From positions 80,043-123,938 of the forward strand of contig UBWZ01000018.1 in NCBI GenBank assembly GCA_900469345.1: 43,896 bases of DNA, given 5' to 3'. The DNA is from Hyphomicrobiales bacterium. GTDB taxonomy: Bacteria > Pseudomonadota > Alphaproteobacteria > Rhizobiales > Rhizobiaceae. Position numbers and translations under genes: made by a program. Positions 17,515-25,672 of this stretch are shown in pieces. The notes beneath the pieces were generated by a model. The model saw only the letters and a program-made list of their open reading frames with translations. It did no database searches and was not told the DNA's origin. Each line of letters starts with the position of its first letter. Within the stretch, counting starts at the first letter, position 1.

Positions 17515-20097
17515 ATGAGTTCAACAGACCGTCAGCAGATAAGCTTTCGCCAATTGTTCGAAAGCTATCGCGGCTATCTCGTCCCTGTTGCCGTTCTCAT
17601 CGTGTTCGGCTTTACCACGTTTGCGATCTATGACCTGACCACCGAGGTCCGGTACGAGGACGTGCTCGACGCGCTGGCGGCCACAAGCTGGTCGTCCATC
17701 GGGCTTGCGGTGTTCTTCACGGCGCTGAGCTTCGTGGCGCTGATCGGCTACGATCTCAACGCGCTCGACTATATCGGCAGACGGCTTCGTTTCGTTCCGG
17801 TTGCGATGACCGCTTTCAGCGCCTATGCGGTCGGCAACACGGCCGGCTTCGGCGCGCTCAGCGGCGGTGCCATCCGCTTCCGCGGCTATTCGAGGCTCGG
17901 GCTGACGCCGGACGATATCGGCCGCGTCATCGCCTTCGTGACGCTGGCCTTCGGCATCGGTCTCCTGGCGGTCACGGCGATCGCGTCGCTGGTGACCGCG
18001 CCGCGCATCAGCCAGCTGCTCGGGGTCGACGTGTTCTGGGTGCGCGCCATCGCCGTCGCGATCATCGCGGCGCTTTCCGCGCTCGTGATCATCGGGCGCG
18101 ACGGGCGCGAGATCCGGATCGGCAAGCTGAAACTGCGGTTGCCCGACACGCGCACCTCCTCGCAGCAGTTCTTGATCACGGCGCTCGACATCGCCGCATC
18201 GGCCTCCGTCCTCTACGTGCTGCTGCCGCCAACCACCGGCATCAGCTGGCCGTCCTTCCTCGCCATCTACGCAACCGCCGTCGGCGCCGGCGTTCTCAGC
18301 CATGTGCCGGCCGGGCTCGGCGTCTTCGAGACGATCATCGTTGCAGCGCTCGGCAATGCCGTCGATATCGACCAGGTGCTGGGAAGCCTCGTGCTTTACC
18401 GTGTCATCTACCACGTGCTGCCGCTGCTGGTCGCGACGCTGTTCATCATTGCACTGGAGGTGCAGCAGCTGGCGCATCACCCGGTGGCGTCGACACTGCG
18501 CAAACTCGAATTCCGGCTTGCGCCGCTGCTTCTGGCCGCCTTCGCGCTGATCTCCGGCGCCATGCTGGTGTTTTCGAGCGTCACGCCGACGCCCGATTCC
18601 GACCTCGACATCCTGTCCAGCTACCTGCCTTTGCCGCTCGTCGAAAGCGCGCATTTTCTCTCCAGCATCCTCGGCATCGTGCTGTTCGTTACCGCGCGCG
18701 GCATTTCGCAACGCCTGGACGGTGCCTGGTGGACGGCGACGATCTGCGCCTCGCTGGCGCTGCTGTTTTCCTTCGTGCGCGCCATCGCGCTGTTCGAAGC
18801 CTCCTTCCTCGTGATCCTGATCGTCGGGCTGCTGCTCAGCGCCAAGCTTTTCAACCGCCCCGCATCGCTGCTGCGCCAGGTGCTGACCGTGCCGTGGGTG
18901 GTCGCGACCCTCATCCTCGTGGCGGCGGCGCTGACCATCCTGTTTTTCGTCTACCGCGAGGTGGACTACAGCCACGATCTCTGGTGGCAGTTCGAGTTTT
19001 CCGGCGAAGCGCCGCGCGGCTTGCGCGCCATTCTGGGCATGGCGATCTTTGCCGCGGTCATCTCCATGTTCAGCCTGTTGCGCCCGGCCGCGACGCGCAC
19101 GGCGCTGTCCTCGAAGGAGGATCTCGACAAGGCGGTATCGATCGTCATGGGGCAGGACTGGGCGGACGCCAATCTGGTGCGGATGGGCGACAAGCGGCTG
19201 ATGTTCTCCGACAACGGCAAGGCGTTCATCATGTACGGCATCCAGGGCCGGTCGTGGATCGCGCTGTTTGATCCGGTCGGGCCGGCGGCCGAGACGCAGG
19301 AGCTGGTCTGGCGGTTCGTCGAAGAGGCGCGGGCGCAGGGCGGCCGGGCGATCTTCTACCAGATCTCGCCGGCGCTTCTGCCCTATTGCGCGGATGCGGG
19401 GCTGCGGGCCTTCAAGCTCGGCGAGCTTGCGATCGTGGAGCTGTCCCGGTTCGATCTCAAGGGCAGCCGGCTGTCCGGGCTGCGCCAGGCGGTCAACAAG
19501 GGCATTCGCGAGGGGCTTGAGTTCGAAGTCATCGCGCATCCGGACGTCATGGCCTCGATCGGCGATCTGCGAAGGGTTTCGGACTCCTGGCTGGAAGCCC
19601 ATGAAACCCGCGAGAAGACCTTCTCACTCGGTTCCTTCCGGGACGATTACGTCAGCGCACAGCCGGTCGCGGTTCTGCGCAAGGACGGCCAGATCGTCGC
19701 CTTCGCCAATCTGTCGCTGACGGACACGAAGAAGGAGGGCACCGTCGACCTGATGCGGTTTGCCCCGGATGCGCCCAAGGGATCGATGGACTTCCTGTTC
19801 GTCCGGATCATGGAATATCTGCGGGATGCGGGCTATAGCGAGTTCAATCTCGGCATGGCGCCGCTCGCCGGCATGGCGCAGCGACAGGCAGCTCCGGTCT
19901 GGGACCGTATCGGCAGCGTCGTCTTCGAGCACGGAGAGCGCTTCTACAATTTCAAGGGCCTGAAGGCCTTCAAGTCGAAGTTTCAACCCAGATGGGAGCC
20001 GCGCTACCTGGCCGTGGCAAGCGTCGGACCAGCGATCGCCATGATGGACGCCACTCTGCTGATCGGCGGCGGTCTGAGAGGAGTGGTCGGTAAATGA
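17515..20097 (+). CDS. lpiA: Lysyl-phosphatidylglycerol synthase/flippase (MprF family, LpiA)
   Basis: The 860-residue membrane protein uses Lys-tRNA to add lysine to phosphatidylglycerol and flips the product to the outer leaflet. The first about 540 residues are hydrophobic with many membrane segments and the flippase landmark GALSGGAIRFRGYSRLGL; the rest is the cytoplasmic DUF2156 synthetase domain, with DFLFVRIMEYLRDAGYSEFN and LGMAPLAGMA near the end. In Rhizobium tropici lpiA is induced by low pH. The following acvB gene overlaps it by 4 bp, the arrangement seen in Agrobacterium and Rhizobium. No good ribosome-binding site precedes the ATG; the 197-base upstream gap carries the gguB terminator and presumably the promoter, which I could not pinpoint. 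Confidence 0.93.
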   Translation: MSSTDRQQISFRQLFESYRGYLVPVAVLIVFGFTTFAIYDLTTEVRYEDVLDALAATSWSSIGLAVFFTALSFVALIGYDLNALDYIGRRLRFVPVAMTAFSAYAVGNTAGFGALSGGAIRFRGYSRLGLTPDDIGRVIAFVTLAFGIGLLAVTAIASLVTAPRISQLLGVDVFWVRAIAVAIIAALSALVIIGRDGREIRIGKLKLRLPDTRTSSQQFLITALDIAASASVLYVLLPPTTGISWPSFLAIYATAVGAGVLSHVPAGLGVFETIIVAALGNAVDIDQVLGSLVLYRVIYHVLPLLVATLFIIALEVQQLAHHPVASTLRKLEFRLAPLLLAAFALISGAMLVFSSVTPTPDSDLDILSSYLPLPLVESAHFLSSILGIVLFVTARGISQRLDGAWWTATICASLALLFSFVRAIALFEASFLVILIVGLLLSAKLFNRPASLLRQVLTVPWVVATLILVAAALTILFFVYREVDYSHDLWWQFEFSGEAPRGLRAILGMAIFAAVISMFSLLRPAATRTALSSKEDLDKAVSIVMGQDWADANLVRMGDKRLMFSDNGKAFIMYGIQGRSWIALFDPVGPAAETQELVWRFVEEARAQGGRAIFYQISPALLPYCADAGLRAFKLGELAIVELSRFDLKGSRLSGLRQAVNKGIREGLEFEVIAHPDVMASIGDLRRVSDSWLEAHETREKTFSLGSFRDDYVSAQPVAVLRKDGQIVAFANLSLTDTKKEGTVDLMRFAPDAPKGSMDFLFVRIMEYLRDAGYSEFNLGMAPLAGMAQRQAAPVWDRIGSVVFEHGERFYNFKGLKAFKSKFQPRWEPRYLAVASVGPAIAMMDATLLIGGGLRGVVGK

Positions 20098-21545
20098 AAA
20101 TGATCATCGGACGTGTTCTGCTCGTAGCCGGCCTGGCGGCCTGCGGTCTCACCCAGGCCCGGGCGCAGCAGGATCAGCCCGCTCCGGGCGCAACCACACC
20201 CGCTGCAACCACACCGGCCCAGCCGGCGCCGCAGCCGACCGGCACCCCGCCGTCCGGCGACTATCAGTCGGGGATGATCCCGCAGCCGCGCATCTTCCTT
20301 CCGGGCGGCAAGGACCTGTCCGGCATGGTGTTCCTGATTTCGCAGGGCGATGGCTGGGGGACGCGCGAGGAGGCGCAGGCCAAGGAACTGGTGGCTGCCG
20401 GGGCCGCCGTCGTCGGCATCGATTACCGGGACTATCTTCGTTCGCTTGCCGCCGATGACGGCGACTGCGTCTACATGGTGTCCGACATCGAGGACATGGC
20501 GCAGCAGGTGCAGCGGCGGATCGGCAACCCGGTCTACCGGCATCCCATCGTCGCGGGCATCGGTGACGGCGGTGCGGTGGCGCTGGCGATGATTTCGCAG
20601 AGCCCGCTCGCGACGATCAGCGCGGCCGTGGCGGTCGATCCGGCGGCCGGCATCCCGCTTGCCAAGGAACTCTGCACGCCGGCCTCGAAGGACAAGGCCG
20701 GCGACCGGACGATCTACGGTTTCCAGGACGGGCCGATCCCGGCCGCCGTGACGATCGGCTTTACGCCGCAAGCGGATGCCGCCGGTCGCGCACATGCACA
20801 GAGCCTCAAGCAGGGGCATTCTGAGGTCGACATCGTCGAGCAGGAGGGCAAGCCCGCGGATGCCTTCATGGACCTGCTGACCGATGCCGTGTCGGAAACC
20901 AGCCAGAGCAACCAGCCGCTCGACCTGCCGCTGACGATCCTCGATACGAAGCCGACCACCAACACCATGGCGATCATCTATTCGGGCGATGGCGGCTGGC
21001 GCGATCTCGATAGCGAGGTCGGCGGCTATCTGCAGCAGCAGGGGATCCCGGTCGTCGGGATCGACTCGCTGCGGTATTTCTGGGCGGAGCGCACGCCGCA
21101 GGAAACCGCAGCCGATCTCGGCCGGATCATGGATACCTATAGGCGCAAGTGGGGCGTCTCCAATATCGTGCTGATCGGCTATTCCTTCGGGGCCGACGTC
21201 ATTCCCGCCAGCTTCAACCTGCTTTCCAAGGCCGACAAGAGCCGCGTCCGGCAGATCTCGCTGCTGGCGCTGTCGAAGGAGGTGGATTTCGTCATCTCCG
21301 TCACCGGCTGGCTCGGCGTCGCGGGAGACGGCAAGGGCGGCAATACCGTCGAGGCGATCTCGAAGATCGATCCGAAGATCGTCCAGTGCGTCTATGGCAC
21401 CGACGAGGACGACGATCCCTGCATGAGCTTGAAGGACAAGGGCGTCGAAACAATTCCCGTCGACGGTGGCCATCACTTCGACGAGGATTACGAGGCGCTC
21501 GGCAAGCGGATCGTCGACAGCCTGCACACGCGTCTGCGCAAATAA
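20094..21545 (+). CDS. acvB: Periplasmic AcvB/VirJ-family hydrolase
   Basis: The 483-residue exported protein is AcvB (AtvA in R. tropici), which in Agrobacterium degrades lysyl-phosphatidylglycerol and is needed for acid tolerance and virulence. The C-terminal half is the VirJ-like alpha/beta hydrolase with the nucleophile motif GYSFGAD and a final DGGHHFDED containing the likely catalytic histidine. The N-terminal half repeats the fold weakly and has GIGDGGAVA where a serine motif would be expected. The signal sequence ends ambiguously: LAAC could be a lipobox and ARA|QQ a signal peptidase I site. A Pro/Thr/Ala-rich linker follows. Its ATG overlaps the lpiA stop (ATGA), so the two are translated together. 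Confidence 0.92.
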   Translation: MKMIIGRVLLVAGLAACGLTQARAQQDQPAPGATTPAATTPAQPAPQPTGTPPSGDYQSGMIPQPRIFLPGGKDLSGMVFLISQGDGWGTREEAQAKELVAAGAAVVGIDYRDYLRSLAADDGDCVYMVSDIEDMAQQVQRRIGNPVYRHPIVAGIGDGGAVALAMISQSPLATISAAVAVDPAAGIPLAKELCTPASKDKAGDRTIYGFQDGPIPAAVTIGFTPQADAAGRAHAQSLKQGHSEVDIVEQEGKPADAFMDLLTDAVSETSQSNQPLDLPLTILDTKPTTNTMAIIYSGDGGWRDLDSEVGGYLQQQGIPVVGIDSLRYFWAERTPQETAADLGRIMDTYRRKWGVSNIVLIGYSFGADVIPASFNLLSKADKSRVRQISLLALSKEVDFVISVTGWLGVAGDGKGGNTVEAISKIDPKIVQCVYGTDEDDDPCMSLKDKGVETIPVDGGHHFDEDYEALGKRIVDSLHTRLRK

Positions 21546-21880
21546 CCGGGCAGGTCGCCGGGCGCCGGGCGCCGGCGGCCCCGGTTTCGCCGGTGCACTT
21601 GCGGCTGGAGATGCGGCTGAAACACGCGTTCGGATTTTCATCCGTGCCGGAACGATCAAATTTCCTTGAGTTTCGGCGGCAGCGACGCTAGATCTCTTGC
21701 TACCAGGACCGGGCCCCTCTGGCAGTTCCCTTCGAGCTGCGATGTCGGACTGGATTTGTCCAACTCAGGTGCCTGGTGTCCGTGGAAAATCCCAACCCCG
21801 TCGCAGTCGTGTAACCTGGCGTTTCGCCAGCTGCCAAGGTGTTTTCCCGTCATGAGGCGCCCCGCTTAGAATGGTGCCAT
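21546..21880 (+). other. Gene-free stretch before terC
   Basis: No open reading frame with a family signature is seen in these 335 bases. The left part is GC-rich with short ccgggcgc repeats. The right part holds several small stems, for example ctggcg-ttt-cgccag (21816-21830), ggac...gtcc and caggtgcctg, in what would be the terC leader. I looked for the yybP-ykoY manganese riboswitch often found before terC genes and could not recognise it. Confidence 0.5.
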
Positions 21881-22531
21881 ATGAGCGAATTGTTTACCGC
21901 CGAAGCGTTGTCGGCGCTTCTGCAAGTCATCATGATCGATCTCGTGCTCGCCGGCGACAATGCGATCGTCATCGGCCTTGCCGCCGCGGGCCTTCCCAAG
22001 GACCAGCGGACCAAGGCGATCCTTGTCGGCATCATCGCCGCGACCGTGCTGCGCATCGGCTTTGCGCTCGCTACTACCCAGCTGCTGCAGATCGTCGGCC
22101 TGCTGCTCGCCGGCGGCATCCTGCTTCTATGGGTGTGCTGGAAGATGTGGCGCGAGCTGCGTGCCTCGCACCAGCACGAAGCCGACCTCGATGCGCTCGA
22201 GGAGGGCGCTCTCAATGCGGATGGCAGCGTCGCCTCGGGCGTCCCCCGCAAGACGTTTGCCCAGGCCGCCTGGCAGATCGTTCTCGCCGACGTTTCCATG
22301 TCGCTCGACAACGTCCTTGCGGTGGCGGGTGCGGCGCACGAACATCCGACCGTTCTGATCTTCGGCCTCGTCCTGTCCGTTGCGCTGATGGGTGTTGCGG
22401 CAAGCTTTATCGCCCGCCTGCTCAACAAGCATCGCTGGATCGCCTATGTGGGTCTCGTGGTCATCCTCTACGTTTCGCTGGAGATGATCTGGCGCGGCGC
22501 GCACGAGGTCTGGCCCTATCTCGGCCTCTGA
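21881..22531 (+). CDS. TerC-family integral membrane protein (YjbE type)
   Basis: The 216-residue protein has about seven hydrophobic segments and the two TerC signature helices, IDLVLAGDNAIVIGLAA (residues 18-34) and ADVSMSLDNVLAVAGAA, with conserved acidic residues and Asn that may bind cations. Members such as Alx and MeeF/MeeY export manganese or help metalate secreted proteins. The start at 21881 matches the family N-terminus, though there is no Shine-Dalgarno sequence before it; the frame opens at a GTG at 21839. A charged cytoplasmic loop (residues 87-120) splits the two halves. Single-gene unit, convergent with the acyltransferase. Confidence 0.88.
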   Translation: MSELFTAEALSALLQVIMIDLVLAGDNAIVIGLAAAGLPKDQRTKAILVGIIAATVLRIGFALATTQLLQIVGLLLAGGILLLWVCWKMWRELRASHQHEADLDALEEGALNADGSVASGVPRKTFAQAAWQIVLADVSMSLDNVLAVAGAAHEHPTVLIFGLVLSVALMGVAASFIARLLNKHRWIAYVGLVVILYVSLEMIWRGAHEVWPYLGL

Positions 22532-22539
22532 CGAAAACA

Positions 22540-22567
22540 CCCGCCGGTCACGGTTGTGGCCGGCGGG
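22540..22567. terminator. Bidirectional terminator between terC and the acyltransferase gene
   Basis: cccgccggtcac and gtggccggcggg pair over 12 positions (one G-U) around the loop ggtt. On the minus strand the stem is followed by GTGTTTTCG, giving a usable U-tract for the acyltransferase gene; on the plus strand the following T-run is poor. It begins 8 bases after the terC stop and 15 bases from the end of the opposing gene. Confidence 0.8.
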
Positions 22568-22582
22568 CGTCGCCTTTGCCTC

Positions 22583-23656
22583 TCAGGCCGCCTGCCGTCG
22601 CCGATCAAACGCGCCCTGCAGGCGAAGCGACGCTGCCATGATGGCGCGCCGGGCGGGCGGCTCTACCGCCTTCGACAGCAAGAACGACACGGCCAGGACG
22701 GCCGCAACGACCATTGCGAGCAGGAACCAGCGGTTCCGGCTGGTGCCGACGTTGGCAAATACGGCGTAGCCGATGTTCTGGTGCAGCAGGTAGAGCGGAT
22801 AGGTCAGCCCGCCGAGTGCCACCGCCAGCTGCGGACGGATCGGCAGGGAGGGCAAAAGCGCTGCCGCCGCAATCAGGATGAGGGCGGCCGGCCCCATGAC
22901 GACAAGTCCGATGATGCTGCGGTCGAAACCATAGTTCATCAAAAATTCCGGTTCGGTCAGGAAGGGCGTCGCGACAGCCCAGGCCGACGCTGCCGCGAGC
23001 ACGGCCGCCCCCGACCAGGAAAAGCGCGTCCGCAGCCGGAACAGGCAGAGCCCGAAGGCGAAAAAGCCGGAATAGGGAGTGATCAGCAGCTTTTCCATCG
23101 CACCGCTGTGGAGCAGGCCCTCGTTGAGCACCGACAGCGCGAGCCAGGCGAGGACGATGACGCGCCAGTGGCGCTCGAAGACGCCGGCGGCGATGGCGAG
23201 GAAAATCCAGCCGTAGAAGATGATCTCATAGGCGATCGTCCAGTAGGCGCCGTCGAGGAAAGGTTGTCCGAGGAGGCGCGAGACGATGACCGCATGGGCA
23301 AGCCATTGTCGGAGTGTGGGGGCAGGCACCGTCGGTACCGGGAGGAGCGTCAGGACAAGGGCGGTGATCGTGGCGCAGACGACGAAGGTCGGCCACAGGC
23401 GTGCAAAGCGTCCGGCGGCAAAGGCAAAGGATGACCGCCCGTCTGCGGACATGGTGATGACATAGCCGGAAATGCCGAAGAAGATCAGCAGGCCGACGTC
23501 GCCCCACATGCCGAGCGGCGCCAGCTCGGGAAAGCCGACGCCCGCGCCTTCGCCCGAAATCTGCATCCGGAAGCCGTAGTGGAAGGCAAGCACCATCAGC
23601 GCGGAGACAAGCCGCAGAAGATCGAGATTGAGCAGCCTGTCGGACCGTTTCGCCAT
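22583..23656 (-). CDS. Acyltransferase family 3 membrane protein
   Basis: The 357-residue polytopic protein belongs to the OafA/YrhL/NodX-type acyltransferase-3 family, which transfers acetyl or succinyl groups to surface or secreted sugars. Visible family features are LDLLRLVSALMVLAFHYGF with the conserved histidine near residue 25, then FFGISGYVITMS and RFARLWP, and about ten membrane helices. The start at 23656 gives the typical N-terminus (MAKRSDRLLNLD); a longer frame to 23788 has no family support. No glycosyltransferase or polysaccharide genes are nearby, so the acceptor is unknown. Stands alone between two terminators/divergent promoters. Confidence 0.88.
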   Translation of the reverse strand: MAKRSDRLLNLDLLRLVSALMVLAFHYGFRMQISGEGAGVGFPELAPLGMWGDVGLLIFFGISGYVITMSADGRSSFAFAAGRFARLWPTFVVCATITALVLTLLPVPTVPAPTLRQWLAHAVIVSRLLGQPFLDGAYWTIAYEIIFYGWIFLAIAAGVFERHWRVIVLAWLALSVLNEGLLHSGAMEKLLITPYSGFFAFGLCLFRLRTRFSWSGAAVLAAASAWAVATPFLTEPEFLMNYGFDRSIIGLVVMGPAALILIAAAALLPSLPIRPQLAVALGGLTYPLYLLHQNIGYAVFANVGTSRNRWFLLAMVVAAVLAVSFLLSKAVEPPARRAIMAASLRLQGAFDRRRQAA

Positions 23657-23815
23657 GCCTAGGGTGCCTGTTAGCAATTTTTGGCAGTCTATCCGCCGGG
23701 CCTTTTGAAAGAGTGAATGCCGACCGCCCTGCCGCGGCGTCGCCTTTCTTCGCTCATCCGGTTGATTTCGTGCGGTCTTGGTAGTCAATGGATGGGGATA
23801 CTGCTGGAGAACGGA

Positions 23816-24655
23816 ATGACTGTGTTTCTATGCTGCGCCTGCGGGACCTCCTTCGACACGGATACGGCCCCCATGGTTTGCGCGATCTGCGAGGAAGAGC
23901 GGCAGTACGTGCCGCCGTCGGGGCAGGCCTGGACCACGCCTGAACGGTTGGCGCAGACGCATCGCAACAGCTGGCAGCAGATCGAACCCGGGCTTTTCGC
24001 CATCCAGACGGTTCCCGCCTTCGGGATCAACCAGCGGGCGCTGCTGCTGCAGACCCCTGCCGGCAACATCCTGTGGGATTGCATCGCGCTTCTGGACGAG
24101 GCGACGCGGCAGCTCGTCACGGCTCTGGGCGGTCTCACGGCGATTGCGATCTCCCATCCCCATTACTACACGACGATGCAGGACTGGGCTGCTGCCTTCG
24201 ATGCGCCGATCTACCTGCATGGCGCCGATCAGCAATGGATCTGCCGTCCATCCGACCAGGTCCGGTTGTGGGAGGAGGATGCGCTGGCGCTCTCGGACCG
24301 CGTGACGCTGGTGCATGCCGGCGGGCATTTTGCCGGCGGCACGGTGCTGCACTGGGCCGCTGACGACGGGGAGGGGGTGCTGCTGGCCGGTGACATCGTG
24401 CAGGTGACGCCCGGTGCGGACCGCGTCTCCTTCATGTGGAGCTATCCCAACATGATCCCGCTCAGCGCGCCGGAGGTGACGGATGTCGCCGAGCGTCTGG
24501 CCGCCTGGCCGATCGAGCGGATCTACGGCGCCTTCGCGGGCCAGAATATCCGCAGCGGCGGTCAGGAGATCATCGCCCGGTCGGCGAAGGCCTATGTGGA
24601 GCGGATCACCGGACGGGCTGCGGCGGACCCCGACCAGGCGCCGCCCCGCTGGTGA
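23816..24655 (+). CDS. Metallo-beta-lactamase-fold protein with N-terminal Cys4 zinc knuckle
   Basis: The 279-residue protein starts with a zinc-knuckle-like C6-x2-C9 ... C22-x2-C25 and continues as an MBL fold. The main metal motif is altered: H114-P-H116-Y-Y118 replaces HxHxDH, so the second metal-site Asp and His are Tyr. A later histidine in HAGGHFAGG and the aspartate in LLAGDIVQV are present. This suggests a mononuclear or non-classical enzyme. ATG 23816 is chosen for GGAGA ten bases upstream and because the Cys knuckle begins at once; the frame is open from 23717. Substrate unknown; proteins of this kind are usually annotated only as MBL-fold hydrolases. Convergent with metF, 3 bases apart. 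Confidence 0.8.
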   Translation: MTVFLCCACGTSFDTDTAPMVCAICEEERQYVPPSGQAWTTPERLAQTHRNSWQQIEPGLFAIQTVPAFGINQRALLLQTPAGNILWDCIALLDEATRQLVTALGGLTAIAISHPHYYTTMQDWAAAFDAPIYLHGADQQWICRPSDQVRLWEEDALALSDRVTLVHAGGHFAGGTVLHWAADDGEGVLLAGDIVQVTPGADRVSFMWSYPNMIPLSAPEVTDVAERLAAWPIERIYGAFAGQNIRSGGQEIIARSAKAYVERITGRAAADPDQAPPRW

Positions 24656-24658
24656 GGT

Positions 24659-25582
24659 TTACAGGCGGTCGGCCTGGCTCGAGCTCAGGCGCTCGTTCAT
24701 CCAGTCGGCACTTGCCCTGATGCCGCCCAGCGGGAAGACATGGATGTTGTGGATCAGGCTTTCCGGATGAGCTGCCTTGTAGTCCGCGATCTCAGTCAGG
24801 AGTTCGGTCGGCTCGTAAGGCAGAAGCAGCTTGCTCAGATCCATCGCCCGTTTCTGCAGCACGCCGATCGACGCGCCGACGCCGCAGCTGATCGCGAACT
24901 TGAGCAGCGTCTGGAGCTTGGTCGGGCCAGCGATGCCGAGGTGGATGGGCAGGCGCACACCCGCCGCGGCAATGCGCTCGGCCCAGGCGATCACCGGCTT
25001 TGCGTCGAAGGCAAACTGCGTGACGATCGCCATTTCGGCATCCGTGCGATCCGCATGCAGCTGCTTGTCTTTCAAAGCCTCGTCGACCAGCCGCGTGCCG
25101 CCATCGGCATCGATTGCCTTGTTGCCTTCGGGGTGGCCGGCGACGTGCAGCCGCTTGAAGCCGTACCGGTCGAAGAGGCCGGATTCGATCAGCTGCAGGG
25201 AGCTGTGGAAATCGCCGGCGGGCGTCGAGACGCCGCCGCCCAGCAGCAGCGCCTGGTCGACGCCTGCCTCGTTGCGGTAGCGCTTGATCCAGTCTTCGAG
25301 AACGGCGGCGCTCGGAATGATGCGGGAGGGAAAGTGCGGCATGACCGGGAAGCCGTCTTCATGCAGGCGCCGCGCGGTGTCGACCATCTCCTCGATCGGC
25401 GTGCCCTCGATATGGGCGATATAGACGCGGGTCTTGGCGGGCAGCAGCGCCTTGAAGTCATCGATCTTGGCCGCGGTACGCGGCATCACCTCAATGGAAT
25501 AATTATCGATCATGTCGCCGAAGCTTGCCGCTCCGGTCGGGGCGTCCTGTGGCTTGCCCCTGAAGATATTCAACAATGCCAT
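24659..25582 (-). CDS. metF: Methylenetetrahydrofolate reductase
   Basis: The 307-residue flavin enzyme of the MetF family reduces methylene-tetrahydrofolate or, run the other way, oxidises methyl-tetrahydrofolate. Motifs: IEVMPRTAAK at the start of the barrel, MPHFPSRII, LLLGGG, VAGHPEGN and THFAF-like TQFAFDA. In Sphingobium SYK-6 a metF lies next to ligM and recycles the methyl group taken from vanillate by tetrahydrofolate; the same pairing here (90 bases after ligM) argues for that role rather than methionine synthesis. GGGAGGAGG precedes the ATG at 25582. Confidence 0.9.
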   Translation of the reverse strand: MALLNIFRGKPQDAPTGAASFGDMIDNYSIEVMPRTAAKIDDFKALLPAKTRVYIAHIEGTPIEEMVDTARRLHEDGFPVMPHFPSRIIPSAAVLEDWIKRYRNEAGVDQALLLGGGVSTPAGDFHSSLQLIESGLFDRYGFKRLHVAGHPEGNKAIDADGGTRLVDEALKDKQLHADRTDAEMAIVTQFAFDAKPVIAWAERIAAAGVRLPIHLGIAGPTKLQTLLKFAISCGVGASIGVLQKRAMDLSKLLLPYEPTELLTEIADYKAAHPESLIHNIHVFPLGGIRASADWMNERLSSSQADRL

Positions 25583-25672
25583 TGTCCATCCTCCTCCCTC
25601 TGCTCGGGATGAAACGCCCGGCCGACGTGGACGGAGCGGCGTGCGAGACCCGATTTCTCGCACGCCGGCCCA

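Noticed and set aside
17521..19602. Long minus-strand open frame opposite lpiA
   Set aside because: Low-complexity Arg/Asp/Gln/His composition and full overlap with an intact MprF-family gene.
21546..21880. yybP-ykoY manganese riboswitch before terC
   Set aside because: I could not find the conserved core by eye; a covariance search would be decisive.
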